Below are positions 8,183 to 16,760 of a DNA stretch of 64,000 bases, one piece after another. The stretch's first letter is position 1. Each line of letters starts with the position of its first letter. The stretch is from Bacillota bacterium (GTDB taxonomy: Bacteria; Bacillota; Clostridia; Christensenellales; Aristaeellaceae). Location of the stretch: NCBI GenBank assembly GCA_023425025.1, contig JAFADG010000051.1:1-64000 (forward strand), written 5' to 3'. The position numbers and the translations under genes are program-made. The notes under the pieces are model-generated. The model saw only the letters and a program-made list of their open reading frames with translations, ran no database searches and had not been told where the DNA came from.

Positions 8183-8929
8183 TTATTTCAGCGGCCGGAT
8201 CAATATCAGCGGCGTCAGCTCGTCGCCCTGGCCGGAAGGGTTGTCCTTCATGGCCTCCTGCAGCTCCTCATCAGAAAGCGGCATGTCCGAGGATTTGCCA
8301 AGCTGGTCCCGCTGGATGTCGTTGGCGTCCATCAGCACCACGGGCACGCCTGTCTCCCGGCTCAGCTTTTCGCACAGCTCCCCCGCATTGGCGGGGTTGA
8401 TCAGCGCCAGGCTCTTGTACACATCAAAGCTGGAGCGGAAATAAAAGCCGTCAATGCCGCCCACGCCCTTGCCGCATACTTTATAAAACACGCCGCGTAC
8501 GCCAAAGGGCTTGGTGACAGCGCTCAAGAACGCGGCCAGCAGCACCCTGGGCAGCCCGCACATATCGATGACCAGCTGCAGCTTGTAGGGTTCGTGCATG
8601 CCCACACCTGTATGGTTGATGCCCGCAAACCGCCACAAAAGGTTGGCCCAGAAGCCAGGCTTCACCTCATCCTTGGTTCTTACGCTTTCCACGCACATGC
8701 ACATGACCTTCGCGCCAAAGGAAAGCACATCCCCCTTTTGGTAAAGGGGCAGGACATACCGGCGGACCAATTCCGCCTGGTTTTCCCCCCGCTGTACAAA
8801 ATGCGTCTGAATCGCAAAGCGGTCATACTTCCGTCCGCTTAAGCCGGTAATGGTTCCCCGGTCGAAATAGACGATGCCGTCCTTCTCCCGCCGTTGTGTA
8901 TCCATGTTGCGGGATGCGATGATGCCCAT
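8183..8929 (-). CDS. CofE-like protein (F420-0:gamma-glutamyl ligase family)
   Basis: A 248-residue protein resembling the CofE/F420-0:gamma-glutamyl ligase fold proteins that many Clostridia carry. Recognisable stretches are GDVLSFGAKVMCMC, KPFGVRGVFYKVCG and GIDGFYFRSSFDVYKSLALINP. True CofE adds glutamates to coenzyme F420, but no other F420 gene is nearby and most Clostridia do not make F420, so the substrate may be different. I start at the ATG at 8929 because GGAGGAAGG stands before it; the longer frame to 8992 includes that SD as codons. It is a single gene ending in a good terminator. Confidence 0.6.
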   Translation of the reverse strand: MGIIASRNMDTQRREKDGIVYFDRGTITGLSGRKYDRFAIQTHFVQRGENQAELVRRYVLPLYQKGDVLSFGAKVMCMCVESVRTKDEVKPGFWANLLWRFAGINHTGVGMHEPYKLQLVIDMCGLPRVLLAAFLSAVTKPFGVRGVFYKVCGKGVGGIDGFYFRSSFDVYKSLALINPANAGELCEKLSRETGVPVVLMDANDIQRDQLGKSSDMPLSDEELQEAMKDNPSGQGDELTPLILIRPLK

Positions 8930-9206
8930 TCCGCCTTCCTCCATTTGCCACAAACTTTGGCCCATTGTACTATTAAAAGCAGAGCTTGTCAATTTTCAGG
9001 ATGCGCCAAGGACCGCACATTCATGCAGTTCTTTCAAAAAGCCTCTTTAAAAACAAAAAAAGAACGGGCCTACCCGTCCTTTTTGGATATACCTGCGGCT
9101 GTCATTTCCGCCGCGCATCCGGGACGCAGCTATTAGCCCCGACCTTTCGCGCCCTCCGGCGTCATGTCCGCACCCTTTGGAAAGGAGAGATGCTATTGAC
9201 CACTAG

Positions 9207-9374
9207 TCAAACGGCAGCTTTTTGGGGTTCCGATACTTCCCGGAGCAGTTGGCACTGCATTTCATCCAGCCGGCGGCCGATCTTCACGGCTTCGTCGATA
9301 TCACCTTGGATGTAACAGTTTTCCAGTTTCCATCTCAGCAGCTTCTCTTCATTCCGGTGATCCGCTTCTCTCAT
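9207..9374 (-). CDS. Small Spo0E-like protein
   Basis: A 55-residue charged, helical protein whose second half (KLENCYIQGDIDEAVKIGRR then LDEMQCQLL) fits the two-helix Spo0E family, in which an S-x-x-LD motif in helix 2 dephosphorylates Spo0A~P. Here the serine position is glycine (GRRLDEM), so activity is uncertain. The start has AGAGGAGGAAGAGC upstream. If it is a Spo0E phosphatase it would restrain sporulation. A generic small coiled protein is the alternative. Confidence 0.4.
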   Translation of the reverse strand: MREADHRNEEKLLRWKLENCYIQGDIDEAVKIGRRLDEMQCQLLREVSEPQKAAV

Positions 9375-9627
9375 GCTCTTCCTCCTCTGTATTAAAAATT
9401 CTTGGCACACAACATATTGTATAGCCTCCCCTTTCCATGTACAGCATAAACCGTATTTCGTCGCAATGCAACAGCGAAAGCAGGGAGCTTTTGTCGAAGA
9501 GTGTCAAGTTAAAAAATATTTATAAACACTACTCCCAATACCAGTATTAGGACAGTGAATAACGTCATATACAAGATATGGTAGTTATGCTATGATAAGG
9601 CCAATCGGTAAAGGAGGTATCTTGCGA

Positions 9628-10050
9628 ATGGATGCGGTTTGGGACATGAACGGCATGGGCTACTATGTACCACAAACAAATGCGGGCGGCGGTCTTATAA
9701 CGGCGATCATTCTTTCCATCATTGCGGCGTCCGTTTTGGCTGCGGTTTTTCTCCCAAAGTCCAAGCAGGAAAGATACAGCGGCTTTGCGAAAGAAATGTA
9801 TGAGTTCCTGCACTTCTCAAAGTACTGGATTCCTTCTGTGGTACGCTTTGTTTACCTCTTCATCGTCTGCTATGCCGTGATTGGCGGCCTGTACACCATG
9901 TTTGCCGTAAGCTTCTGGCAGGGCCTTGTCACCATGGTTGTCACGCCTGTCGTATCCCGCCTTGTCATCGAGGGACTGCTGGTTCTGTACAGCATCCGTG
10001 AAGAACTGGTCCGCATCCGTGAGAATCTGGAGAAAAAGGATCAGGAATAA
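9628..10050 (+). CDS. DUF4282-type small membrane protein
   Basis: A 140-residue protein with three hydrophobic segments: about residues 20-40, 70-92 and 95-118. The core FLHFSKYWIPSVVRFVY and the end RLVIEGLLVLYSIREELVRI, followed by a charged coil, match the DUF4282 pattern, including the Arg and Glu inside the last helix. The function of the family is unknown. The ATG at 9628 lies 10 bases after AAAGGAGGT; an ATG at 9592 lacks an SD. It is a single gene ended by a strong terminator. Confidence 0.65.
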   Translation: MDAVWDMNGMGYYVPQTNAGGGLITAIILSIIAASVLAAVFLPKSKQERYSGFAKEMYEFLHFSKYWIPSVVRFVYLFIVCYAVIGGLYTMFAVSFWQGLVTMVVTPVVSRLVIEGLLVLYSIREELVRIRENLEKKDQE

Positions 10051-10070
10051 AAGCATTTTCAAGCACCTCA

Positions 10071-10116
10071 GCCGGATATTCCCCGCATGCAGATTCAGGG
10101 AATATCCGGCGCTTTT
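10071..10116 (+). terminator. Intrinsic terminator after the DUF4282 gene
   Basis: GCCGGATATTCCC (10071-10083) pairs perfectly with GGGAATATCCGGC (10098-10110) and is followed by GCTTTTC. Confidence 0.85.
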
Positions 10117-10140
10117 CTTTCATTTTCCGTGTCTGGGGGA

Positions 10141-10169
10141 TTGCAAAGCATCACCGGCCATAGTATAAT
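10141..10169 (+). promoter_or_regulatory. Sigma-A promoter of the T-box-proS unit
   Basis: TTGCAA (10141-10146), 17-base spacer, TATAAT (10164-10169). The start point is near 10176. Confidence 0.75.
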
Positions 10170-10175
10170 GTTTTC

Positions 10176-10426
10176 CACGACGCGATGAAGGGCAGCCGTC
10201 CTTTTTCCGCTTTTCAGAGAGCGCTTGTCAGGTGAAAAGGCGCAGGCGGATATGGATTTCCCGGTCCGGAGCATGCGGCCAATCCCCGCCGGCCTGCCCC
10301 CGATACAGGGCCTTAAGGTGGGCGCGCAAGCGCCAAGCCGGGTGGTACCGCGAAGCACGCTTCGTCCCTGCATATTTTGCTGCGGCGGAGCTTTTTTGTA
10401 CCTTGCCGCAACGAGGAGGAAACCCC
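10176..10426 (+). ncRNA. T-box leader of prolyl-tRNA synthetase
   Basis: A 250-base leader contains the T-box core GGTGGTACCGCG (10341-10352), followed by GAAGC and TTCGTCCCTG, the antiterminator stem. The AGAGAG segment near 10217 fits the conserved distal loop of stem I. T-boxes bind uncharged tRNA and let transcription continue into synthetase genes when the amino acid is short. I could not fix the specifier codon by eye; proline is inferred from the gene downstream. Confidence 0.85.
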
Positions 10427-11869
10427 ATGGCCAAGGAAAAGAACCAGGAATTTGTGCAGCACATTACGCCCAGGGACGTTGATTTTTCCCAGTGGTATAC
10501 GGACGTGATCCTGCAGTCGGAATTGGTGGACTACGCGCCCGTGCGGGGCTGCATGATCGTGCGGCCTTACGGCTACGCCATCTGGGAGCGCATTCAACAG
10601 GAAATGGACAGCCGCTTCAAGGCCACCGGCCATCAAAACGTGTATATGCCCATGCTCATTCCCGAAAGCCTGCTTTTGAAGGAAGCCGAGCATGTGGAAG
10701 GCTTTGCCCCCGAGGTGGCCTGGGTCACCCAGGGCGGCAGCGAGCCCTTGACCGAGCGGCTGGCCATCCGCCCCACCAGCGAAACTATTTTCTGCGCCAT
10801 GTATTCCAAATGGGTGCAGTCCTGGCGCGACCTGCCCATGAAGTACAACCAGTGGTGCTCCGTCATGCGCTGGGAAAAGAGCACCCGCCCCTTCCTGCGC
10901 ACCAGCGAGTTTCTGTGGCAGGAGGGCCATACCATCCACGCCACCGCCGAGGAAGCCCAGGAAGAAACCATGCAGATGCTGGGCGTATATCAGGAAGTGG
11001 CGGAGAAGGAGCTGGCGCTGCCGGTCTATGTAGGCCGCAAGAGCGACAAGGAAAAGTTCGCCGGCGCCCAGGCCACCTACTCCATGGAAGCCATGATGCA
11101 GGACGGCAAAGCCCTGCAGGCCGGCACCAGCCACAACTTCGGCACCAATTTCGCCGAAGCCTTCGATATCAAGTACCTGGCCAAGGACGGCCAATTGACC
11201 TACGTGCACGAAACCAGCTGGGGCACCTCCACCCGGTTGATCGGCGCCATCATCATGACTCACGGCGACGAGCGGGGCCTGCGCCTGCCTCCCCGCATCG
11301 CCCCCGTCCAGGTGGTCATCGTACCCATCGCGGCCCACAAGGGCGGCGTCAACGAAGCCTGCCAGAAGCTGACCAACGATTTGAAGGCCGCCGGCATCCG
11401 CGTGAACCTGGATGACCGGGACACCTACAGCCCCGGCTACAAGTTCAACCACTGGGAGCTGCGCGGCGTGCCGCTCCGCCTGGAAGTCGGCCCCCGGGAC
11501 CTGGAAAACGGCCAGGTCATGGCCTGCCGCCGGGATACGTTTGAGAAGATGGCGCTGCCCATGGACGGCCTGACGGAGAGGATCCAAACGCTTCTGCAGG
11601 AGATTCAGGACACGCTGTACGCCCAAGCCAAGGCCTTCCGCAACGAGCGCACCCACGAGGTCCACAACGTGGAAGACCTGTCCAAAGCGGTGCAGTTGGG
11701 CTTTGCCAAGGCCATGTGGTGCGGCTGCCGGGAGTGCGAGGACAAGGTCAAGACGGAACTCAACGCCACCAGCCGCAACATGCCCTTTGACCAGACCGCC
11801 ATCGGCCACACCTGCGCCATCTGCGGCAAGCCCGCCGACAAGGTGATGTATTTCGCCAAAGCGTACTAA
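10427..11869 (+). CDS. proS: Prolyl-tRNA synthetase (archaeal/eukaryotic-like type)
   Basis: A 480-residue class II synthetase that charges tRNA-Pro. Motif 2 is in the YNQWCSVMRWEKSTRPFLRT region and motif 3 in HGDERGLRLPPRIAPVQVVI. The anticodon-binding domain follows, and the C-terminus has a cysteine pair CGCREC and a CAICGKP knuckle, the zinc-binding extension of the short ProRS class. The 180-residue editing insertion of the E. coli-type enzyme is absent. The start at 10427 has AGGAGGA at 10414-10420; the longer frame from 10232 is the T-box leader. A perfect terminator follows. Confidence 0.95.
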   Translation: MAKEKNQEFVQHITPRDVDFSQWYTDVILQSELVDYAPVRGCMIVRPYGYAIWERIQQEMDSRFKATGHQNVYMPMLIPESLLLKEAEHVEGFAPEVAWVTQGGSEPLTERLAIRPTSETIFCAMYSKWVQSWRDLPMKYNQWCSVMRWEKSTRPFLRTSEFLWQEGHTIHATAEEAQEETMQMLGVYQEVAEKELALPVYVGRKSDKEKFAGAQATYSMEAMMQDGKALQAGTSHNFGTNFAEAFDIKYLAKDGQLTYVHETSWGTSTRLIGAIIMTHGDERGLRLPPRIAPVQVVIVPIAAHKGGVNEACQKLTNDLKAAGIRVNLDDRDTYSPGYKFNHWELRGVPLRLEVGPRDLENGQVMACRRDTFEKMALPMDGLTERIQTLLQEIQDTLYAQAKAFRNERTHEVHNVEDLSKAVQLGFAKAMWCGCRECEDKVKTELNATSRNMPFDQTAIGHTCAICGKPADKVMYFAKAY

Positions 11870-11886
11870 ATAGAACAGATTTGATC

Positions 11887-11930
11887 GCAAAGGCCCCTTC
11901 ATGCTGCGCATGAAGGGGCCTTTGCGTGCT
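11887..11930 (+). terminator. Intrinsic terminator of proS
   Basis: GCAAAGGCCCCTTCATGC (11887-11904) pairs with GCATGAAGGGGCCTTTGC (11908-11925), followed by GTGCTTTTG. Confidence 0.85.
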
Positions 11931-12069
11931 TTTGCACAGTTTCTTTGCACCCGCGCACATCAACCTGCTCTTTGCTTGCCTGAAAGCAGAAATGGAAGCA
12001 TTGAACCAGGGGATGATTCTGCCTGTGAATAAATCCAATCTTATTATCTTGTAAGAATGCATGAATCAG

Positions 12070-12438
12070 CTATATCTTTTCATATTCCGCAAATAAAGCC
12101 TCGCATACGGCGTACATGCTCTTTAATACCGGGGGAGTGCTTTTTTCAATAAGAAGCTTTAGTTTTCGCTTATCTTCCGGCTCATCCAGCAAAGACAGCT
12201 CCATCTGCGTAAGTTCATAGCAGCATTTATCCAAAATTGATGCTGGAGAAATCCGCATCACGATACATATGGCAAACAAACGATCCAGATTAATACGGGT
12301 ATCCCCTCTTTCCAGGCTGGCATAATAACCTGTTGAAACGCCTATACGCTCTGCGGCAACAGCTTGCGTCAAACGCAACCTTTTTCGAGCGCTTTTAATA
12401 TGGCTACCCAGTAGCCTATCATTAATTTGTATAGTCAT
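12070..12438 (-). CDS. XRE-family transcriptional regulator
   Basis: A 122-residue protein with an N-terminal Cro/C1 helix-turn-helix (LTQAVAAERIGVSTGYYASLERG, about residues 23-45) and a C-terminal helical tail rich in Glu and Lys. It is similar in design to the small regulators common in gut Clostridia. It faces the AT-rich intergenic stretch 12439-12911 and may regulate the sigma-like gene on the other side. No SD stronger than a weak purine tract is seen at 12438, so the start is less certain than the domain. Confidence 0.75.
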   Translation of the reverse strand: MTIQINDRLLGSHIKSARKRLRLTQAVAAERIGVSTGYYASLERGDTRINLDRLFAICIVMRISPASILDKCCYELTQMELSLLDEPEDKRKLKLLIEKSTPPVLKSMYAVCEALFAEYEKI

Positions 12439-12911
12439 ATAGTATCTCTGCCTGTCTTATTAATCAAAACATTTGGTCCGTGCCCCGATTCACTGCGCAA
12501 CAAGATCCATAACCACACATATGCCCACGGGCACATCCGTAACAAATGTATCATACCTGCATCATGTGTTTGCGTAAATATATCTATAGACACAACAAAC
12601 ACCTATACCTATTGCAAATTTACATCTAATACCTGGTTTTGTATCGTAATTGTAAATTATACCAAAATATCCACCTCAATACAGTAAGATTTTGTGCTAG
12701 TTATGCATTATATAGGTGAAAACGAAATAGATGCCTTGCACCGAACTTACTCATACACAGTTAATATCATTTAATTGCACTTCTTGCGTAAATATCCACC
12801 GTCATTCCGAGACTCAAAAATCCTGACAAATGATGATTATCAGCATTATCACTCTCCCTGATTCGCGTTATGCACACAAGGCCAGCATGCCTCTTGGAAG
12901 GAGGTGCAGCA
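12439..12911 (+). other. AT-rich intergenic stretch without a gene
   Basis: These 473 bases are much richer in A and T than the flanks. The string TTGCGTAAATAT occurs twice (near 12570 and 12784), and many short AT runs are present. No ORF with a ribosome-binding site is found. It probably holds promoters for the divergent genes at 12438 and 12912 and may be acquired DNA. Confidence 0.5.
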
Positions 12912-13304
12912 ATGACGGAACAACAGATTATTAGCCTCTTTCGCGATCGCCGCCGTTATGAAGCGGAGTATGCCATTATGAGAGACTGCTCAGACGATCT
13001 GGCTGATGCAGAGCAATCTTCGACTGCATCCAGATACGCACTGCTAAAAAGAAAGCTGTCCCTTACCGATCACTGGATTTCATTCCTACCCAATGATGAA
13101 CAGCATCTGATCAAAAAGCATCTTGTTGAGGGACTGCCCTGGTCGCGTATTGCTGCGCAAATGGATACCCAGCAGGAAAGCAGCCTGTCCTATGATGAGC
13201 GTACGCTTCAGCGCGTACAGGCAAGGGCGATTACTAGAATCTATGCCTTTATGAATGACCGCTTTGAAAATACGCTGGACTATTTGGCGGAAAATGAAGA
13301 GTAG
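12912..13304 (+). CDS. Sigma region 4-like / ArpU-like regulator, copy 1
   Basis: A 130-residue protein. The second half (WISFLPNDEQHLIKKHLVEG, then LPWSRIAAQM, then TLQRVQARAITRIYAFM) follows the sigma-70 region 4 plan: a helix ending in DEQ-x-LI, the helix-turn-helix W-x-x-IA, and a recognition helix. There is no region 2, so it is not a complete sigma factor. It resembles ArpU-type phage and autolysin regulators. The start at 12912 has GGAAGGAGGTG upstream. A second protein of the same plan follows at 13639. I infer a DNA-binding role; promoter recognition on its own is unlikely. Confidence 0.55.
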   Translation: MTEQQIISLFRDRRRYEAEYAIMRDCSDDLADAEQSSTASRYALLKRKLSLTDHWISFLPNDEQHLIKKHLVEGLPWSRIAAQMDTQQESSLSYDERTLQRVQARAITRIYAFMNDRFENTLDYLAENEE

Positions 13305-13383
13305 ACCGTTTCGCCGCTGTTCTGCCGTGGGATTGCGGACGCATTGCCGTGGATATGCCGTTCCAGATCATGCTGATTTACCG

Positions 13384-13590
13384 TACAATTTGTACAGACC
13401 CAAGACGCCCGATGAAGAAGGGAGGTACAAACGATATAGCACACTTCCGGGCGCACAAACCAAAAAGAGAAGCTTGGGATACAAAAAGTCCTTGTAAAAA
13501 CGAGCTTGGCCGCTGCCATCCTCGAAAGGATGGATGTTCTACAAGGACAATTGCAGTGTATCACACCGCGTAAACGGTGTAAAGCATTTT
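13384..13590 (+). promoter_or_regulatory. Conserved leader RNA element, copy A
   Basis: A TACAAT -10 box (13384-13389) begins the unit. The core GAGCTTGGCCGCTGCCATCC is at 13502-13521. GTCCTTGTA (13488-13496) pairs perfectly with TACAAGGAC (13540-13548) around an inner hairpin CCATCC/GGATGG. A small hairpin ACACCG/CGGTGT (13563-13580) with a T-rich tail follows and could be a terminator. The element ends about 50 bases before the ATG at 13639. See the findings for the family. Confidence 0.6.
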
Positions 13591-13638
13591 TGTTCTCACC
13601 GCTTCTTTACCATGATCAAATACGCAGGAGGAAATGGT

Positions 13639-14043
13639 ATGGAAGAACTGGTACGGGCGGCACTTAGCAAATACATGGGCTTTGTAGCCGAAGCCGAGCT
13701 TTACGAGCGGTGGCTATCCGCAAGGGAAAACCCGGAAATCCGAAGGGCTCTTACACTGCTGGAGATGAAGATCACCGCCATTCAAAGCTGGTTCAATCTC
13801 TTGAACACCGATGAGCGGTTTGTGATTCAAAAGCACTTGATTGAAGAATTGGAATGGCCGCGGGTAGCGTTTGAATTTGCGGAGCGCTGGAAAAAGGAAT
13901 TCAACCGTACAGAGCGTTCCCTGGTGCATTATCAGGCCGGCGCCATTAAAAAAATTGTGGAATTTTCCATGGCGCATAGGGATATTGTTCTGGCCCTGTT
14001 TGGAGATTTGGTAGATGAAGCCGAAAAGGCAATGACAGAATAG
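13639..14043 (+). CDS. Sigma region 4-like / ArpU-like regulator, copy 2
   Basis: A 134-residue paralogue of the protein at 12912-13304. The shared core reads LLNTDERFVIQKHLIEELEW here against LPNDEQHLIKKHLVEGLPW there, followed by a helix-turn-helix and a recognition helix with RSLVHYQAGAIKKI. The N-terminal half is a helical region of unknown role. The start at 13639 has AGGAGG seven bases upstream. It is preceded by leader element A and followed by a terminator hairpin at 14066-14101, so it is its own transcript. The role is inferred as DNA-binding control, perhaps of the neighbouring secreted proteins. Confidence 0.55.
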   Translation: MEELVRAALSKYMGFVAEAELYERWLSARENPEIRRALTLLEMKITAIQSWFNLLNTDERFVIQKHLIEELEWPRVAFEFAERWKKEFNRTERSLVHYQAGAIKKIVEFSMAHRDIVLALFGDLVDEAEKAMTE

Positions 14044-14065
14044 ACAAGTGCATACATAAACGAAA

Positions 14066-14105
14066 GAGCAGCCACACCGCTTGTAAACGGGTTGGCTGCT
14101 CTTGC
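14066..14105 (+). terminator. Intrinsic terminator after the second sigma-like gene
   Basis: GAGCAGCCA (14066-14074) pairs with TGGCTGCTC (14093-14101), followed by TTGCATT. Confidence 0.7.
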
Positions 14106-14142
14106 ATTACGGAGTAATCCTTATATTTCACCGTTTCTTCTC

Positions 14143-14475
14143 GATCTCTTCAATTTTCAAATCCTTCCATCTGGCCTACAATAGAATCAAGCCGGGAGGG
14201 AAAAAAAGCCCGGCGGAAACGAGCAAAGGAACAAAAGGAGGTGGTACCATTGGGCAAGAACCCGGCGTGAATGATCTTAGTAGATGAGCTTGGCCGCTGC
14301 CATCCTCAAAAGGGTGGATGTTCTACAAGGCTTCATTGCACGTCATAGCACAACTCCTTCTCACAACTATGGGAACCTCATACTCATTCCAAACCCTAAT
14401 CTGCGCTTAGGTGTATTAAGCGCACCCAAAAAGACAAGTGTGCAATGCACACGCAAAATGAAAGGAGTTTTAAAA
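14143..14475 (+). promoter_or_regulatory. Promoter and conserved leader RNA element, copy B
   Basis: The promoter is CTCTTCAATTTTCA with TTTTCA (14154-14159), 17 bases, TACAAT (14177-14182). The leader has AAGCC, GGAGGTGG and CCGGCGTGAATGATC before the core GAGCTTGGCCGCTGCCATCC (14286-14305). The inner hairpin is CCATCC/GGGTGG. Further on, GCGCTTA/TAAGCGC and GTGTGC/GCACAC form two more hairpins ahead of the AAAGGAG and ATG at 14476. It drives a secreted peptidoglycan-binding protein. Confidence 0.6.
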
Positions 14476-15072
14476 ATGAAACATATCAAAAAGATTCTGG
14501 CTATTACTCTGGTTGCCCTTTCTCTTTTTGCCATTGCTGCACCTGCATTGGCTGTAACCACTGGCACGTATAATTATCCTTCTGTTAACCTCAGAACGTC
14601 TATGGGGGGCAGTTCTCTTGGACTAGTGAACCAAGGTGCTACTTGCAATATCCTTGATGCCAATACTGACTCGAGTGGTCGCAAATGGTACAAAGTAACA
14701 ATCACCAGCCATACCACTAATGGTACTGATCTTTATGGGAAAACCGGCTGGTCATGGCAACAGTATATTACCGTAACTGGCGGTACTACTCCTTCTACGC
14801 ATCCACAATCAGAAACAGAAGCGTTTGGTAGTGGTTATCTCCAGCAGGGAGCTACTGGAAACTGGGTACGGAATGTGCAATTAGTTCTGGAATATGAAGG
14901 CTACATTGGAGATTGGGATATTGACGGTATTTTCGGCCCCGATACCTTTAGTGCTGTATGTGAATATCAAGAGGATAATTTTCTTGATATTGACGGCATT
15001 GTAGGCCCTCAGACCAGAGAGCATATGTGGGATAATCACATCAATTTGCTCACGACTAGTGGTTACAAGTAA
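14476..15072 (+). CDS. Secreted SH3-like and peptidoglycan-binding protein
   Basis: A 198-residue exported protein. Residues 1-27 form a Sec signal peptide ending APALA. A bacterial SH3-like domain follows (YPSVNLRTSMGGSSLGLV, then GKTGWSWQQYI). The C-terminal half is a peptidoglycan_binding_1 domain with WDIDGIFGPDTFSAVCEYQ and DIDGIVGPQTREHMW. No catalytic domain is present, so it probably decorates or senses the wall. The start at 14476 has AAAGGAG; the longer frame to 14284 runs through the leader RNA and is rejected. A second protein of the same design is at 18379, behind the same type of leader. Confidence 0.85.
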   Translation: MKHIKKILAITLVALSLFAIAAPALAVTTGTYNYPSVNLRTSMGGSSLGLVNQGATCNILDANTDSSGRKWYKVTITSHTTNGTDLYGKTGWSWQQYITVTGGTTPSTHPQSETEAFGSGYLQQGATGNWVRNVQLVLEYEGYIGDWDIDGIFGPDTFSAVCEYQEDNFLDIDGIVGPQTREHMWDNHINLLTTSGYK

Positions 15073-15084
15073 GCCTATCAATTT

Positions 15085-15118
15085 GGAGGCATTTCTTATC
15101 GAAATGCCTCCATTCATA
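15085..15118. terminator. Bidirectional terminator between convergent genes
   Basis: GGAGGCATTTC (15085-15095) pairs with GAAATGCCTCC (15101-15111). It serves the plus-strand secreted protein and the minus-strand anti-sigma gene ending at 15156. Confidence 0.75.
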
Positions 15119-15155
15119 TTTACTATCATGATACTGGTAGTACAAAGATAATATT

Positions 15156-16760
15156 CTAGAACCGATAATCCGCAGGATCTGTACCCATCGGTATTGGAAG
15201 GGCTTCAATAATTTCCCTGGTTCTTGCATCTATGATGACACGGTACTTTTTATTATCACTGCCATCAGCCCGAAAAAAAGCCAACTTCCAAACGGGATGC
15301 TCTACGTCGGTTACATCAAAGAAGTAATCTATGCGTCTTTTGCTTATGACTGATTCATCCGCCCCCAAATCAATGATTGCTTGCTGTGCAAGCTTTAACG
15401 CTTCTTCTTGGGTAATATCGCCATCTCCAGGTATGCCATACACATGTCGGGTAGCAAGGTAGAAACTATCCCTCTGATTAATATAGTATGGATGGTTTTT
15501 TGCGAACTCCTCTACTAGGGGAATCCACTTTTTTGAAAAGGCGGCTTTCTCCTCCACTGACCCTTCCCAGAAGCCTGTTTCGTGGAACCTGATACCGTTA
15601 CTATCACCAAAGTTCTCACCAGCTAAGATGGTATTGGTAAACTCCATGTCAGCAGAAACAATATCCATATATCTGCCATCATACCCAAAGAGCGCCTTGT
15701 AAGCCAGTGCATCTTCATGGTACAAATACACTAACCAAACAGGTGAAAACCCATAGCAAAATCTTTCGCTATATATAAAATATGCTTCGGCCGTCAGCGC
15801 GTCCAGTTCCGACTGAGAAAAGGGATTGCCAATCTCACCAAGTGCAAACCTTGCAGTATCGATTACTTGCTCCTTGGTAGCATCATGAGCGCCAGGTTCA
15901 GCAAATTTTGCCTCCGATAGAATATCATCATTTCCGGTAAACGGAAGGGTATCCGGCGCCTTGAACATGATGATATCGCCCTGCCTGGAAAGTACGACGC
16001 TATATGCACCTGCAAAAGCATCCGGGTTACGGAACTCGATCAGCCATACGGGAGCCTCACCATACTCCCCCAAGATAAAGAATGTAGTTTCCACAACAGG
16101 AAAGTTACCTAGATACTCAGCTATTCCAAATTTTTCACTCAGTTTTTTTAAGGCTTGATCTACAGCGTCCTTTTCTTGAATGTCATCTTCTTCAGGCGTG
16201 AGATAAAGCGGCCAATCTGCCTTTTGATGGCCGTATTTTACAAGCAACGAGGAATACAGTGCCTTTTGCTCATACGTCCATGTGTCGAAAATGCCAAGCT
16301 CATGCTGCATGATATTGTAGGTATCCATGAACTTTGCATCAGAAAAATATGCTCCAATGATTTCTGTGGAAAGCTTCTCTTGCTGCTCTTCCGACAAATT
16401 ACCGCTAAGAAGCTTTTTTGTTTTCTGCTGATCGACAGGCATACCATTATCCTGCATGAGCCGAACAAGCTCCACCTTTGCGGCGGTTGGCCATTGTTCA
16501 CTGTATGCACCGTGGGTGTCCTCCAGCTGCGCATATCCGCCGAAATAGCCGGATAACGCGGATAATGCCAATGCTGTCATTGTCACAAGAAGCAAGACAA
16601 CAACCAGTACAAAGCCTACTGATATCTTTTTTTTCACAACAATATCTCCTCTCACTCGTCCAAGAACGTTTCTTTCAAAACCTGGGCTTGTTTCCATGCC
16701 GGACAGGCGGCCATCCATCACACGGCGGATTCTGTTGTCGCGCGGATACCGATTATCCAT
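15156..16760 (-). CDS. Membrane anti-sigma-like protein with extracytoplasmic PepSY-type domain
   Basis: A 534-residue single-pass membrane protein. Residues 1-44 are charged and cytoplasmic, residues 45-70 form one membrane helix, and the rest is outside. The outer part includes stretches such as ITQEEALKLAQQAIIDLG and VWKLAFFRADGSDNKKYRVI that fit PepSY-like domains. Its ATG overlaps the stop of the ECF sigma gene by eight bases (ATGGATAA), a sign of translational coupling, and a sigma followed by a membrane protein is the usual sigma/anti-sigma order. The start at 16760 has GGAAGGAGGG. I infer that it holds the sigma factor and responds to a wall signal. Confidence 0.65.
   Translation of the reverse strand: MDNRYPRDNRIRRVMDGRLSGMETSPGFERNVLGRVRGDIVVKKKISVGFVLVVVLLLVTMTALALSALSGYFGGYAQLEDTHGAYSEQWPTAAKVELVRLMQDNGMPVDQQKTKKLLSGNLSEEQQEKLSTEIIGAYFSDAKFMDTYNIMQHELGIFDTWTYEQKALYSSLLVKYGHQKADWPLYLTPEEDDIQEKDAVDQALKKLSEKFGIAEYLGNFPVVETTFFILGEYGEAPVWLIEFRNPDAFAGAYSVVLSRQGDIIMFKAPDTLPFTGNDDILSEAKFAEPGAHDATKEQVIDTARFALGEIGNPFSQSELDALTAEAYFIYSERFCYGFSPVWLVYLYHEDALAYKALFGYDGRYMDIVSADMEFTNTILAGENFGDSNGIRFHETGFWEGSVEEKAAFSKKWIPLVEEFAKNHPYYINQRDSFYLATRHVYGIPGDGDITQEEALKLAQQAIIDLGADESVISKRRIDYFFDVTDVEHPVWKLAFFRADGSDNKKYRVIIDARTREIIEALPIPMGTDPADYRF

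Noticed and set aside
10313..11950. 545-codon open frame on the minus strand
   Set aside because: Antisense of proS and its T-box; no family resemblance and no start signal.
14286..14323. Group II intron domain V (GAGC ... GAAA ... GTTC)
   Set aside because: The end pairs and loop resemble domain V, but the helix between is wrong, the length is 38 instead of about 34, and no intron or reverse transcriptase is present.
14190..14330. ydaO (c-di-AMP) riboswitch
   Set aside because: The wall-protein targets and a GGCGTGAATGATC block are suggestive, but the other conserved ydaO blocks cannot be found by eye. Kept as a hypothesis to test, not a call.
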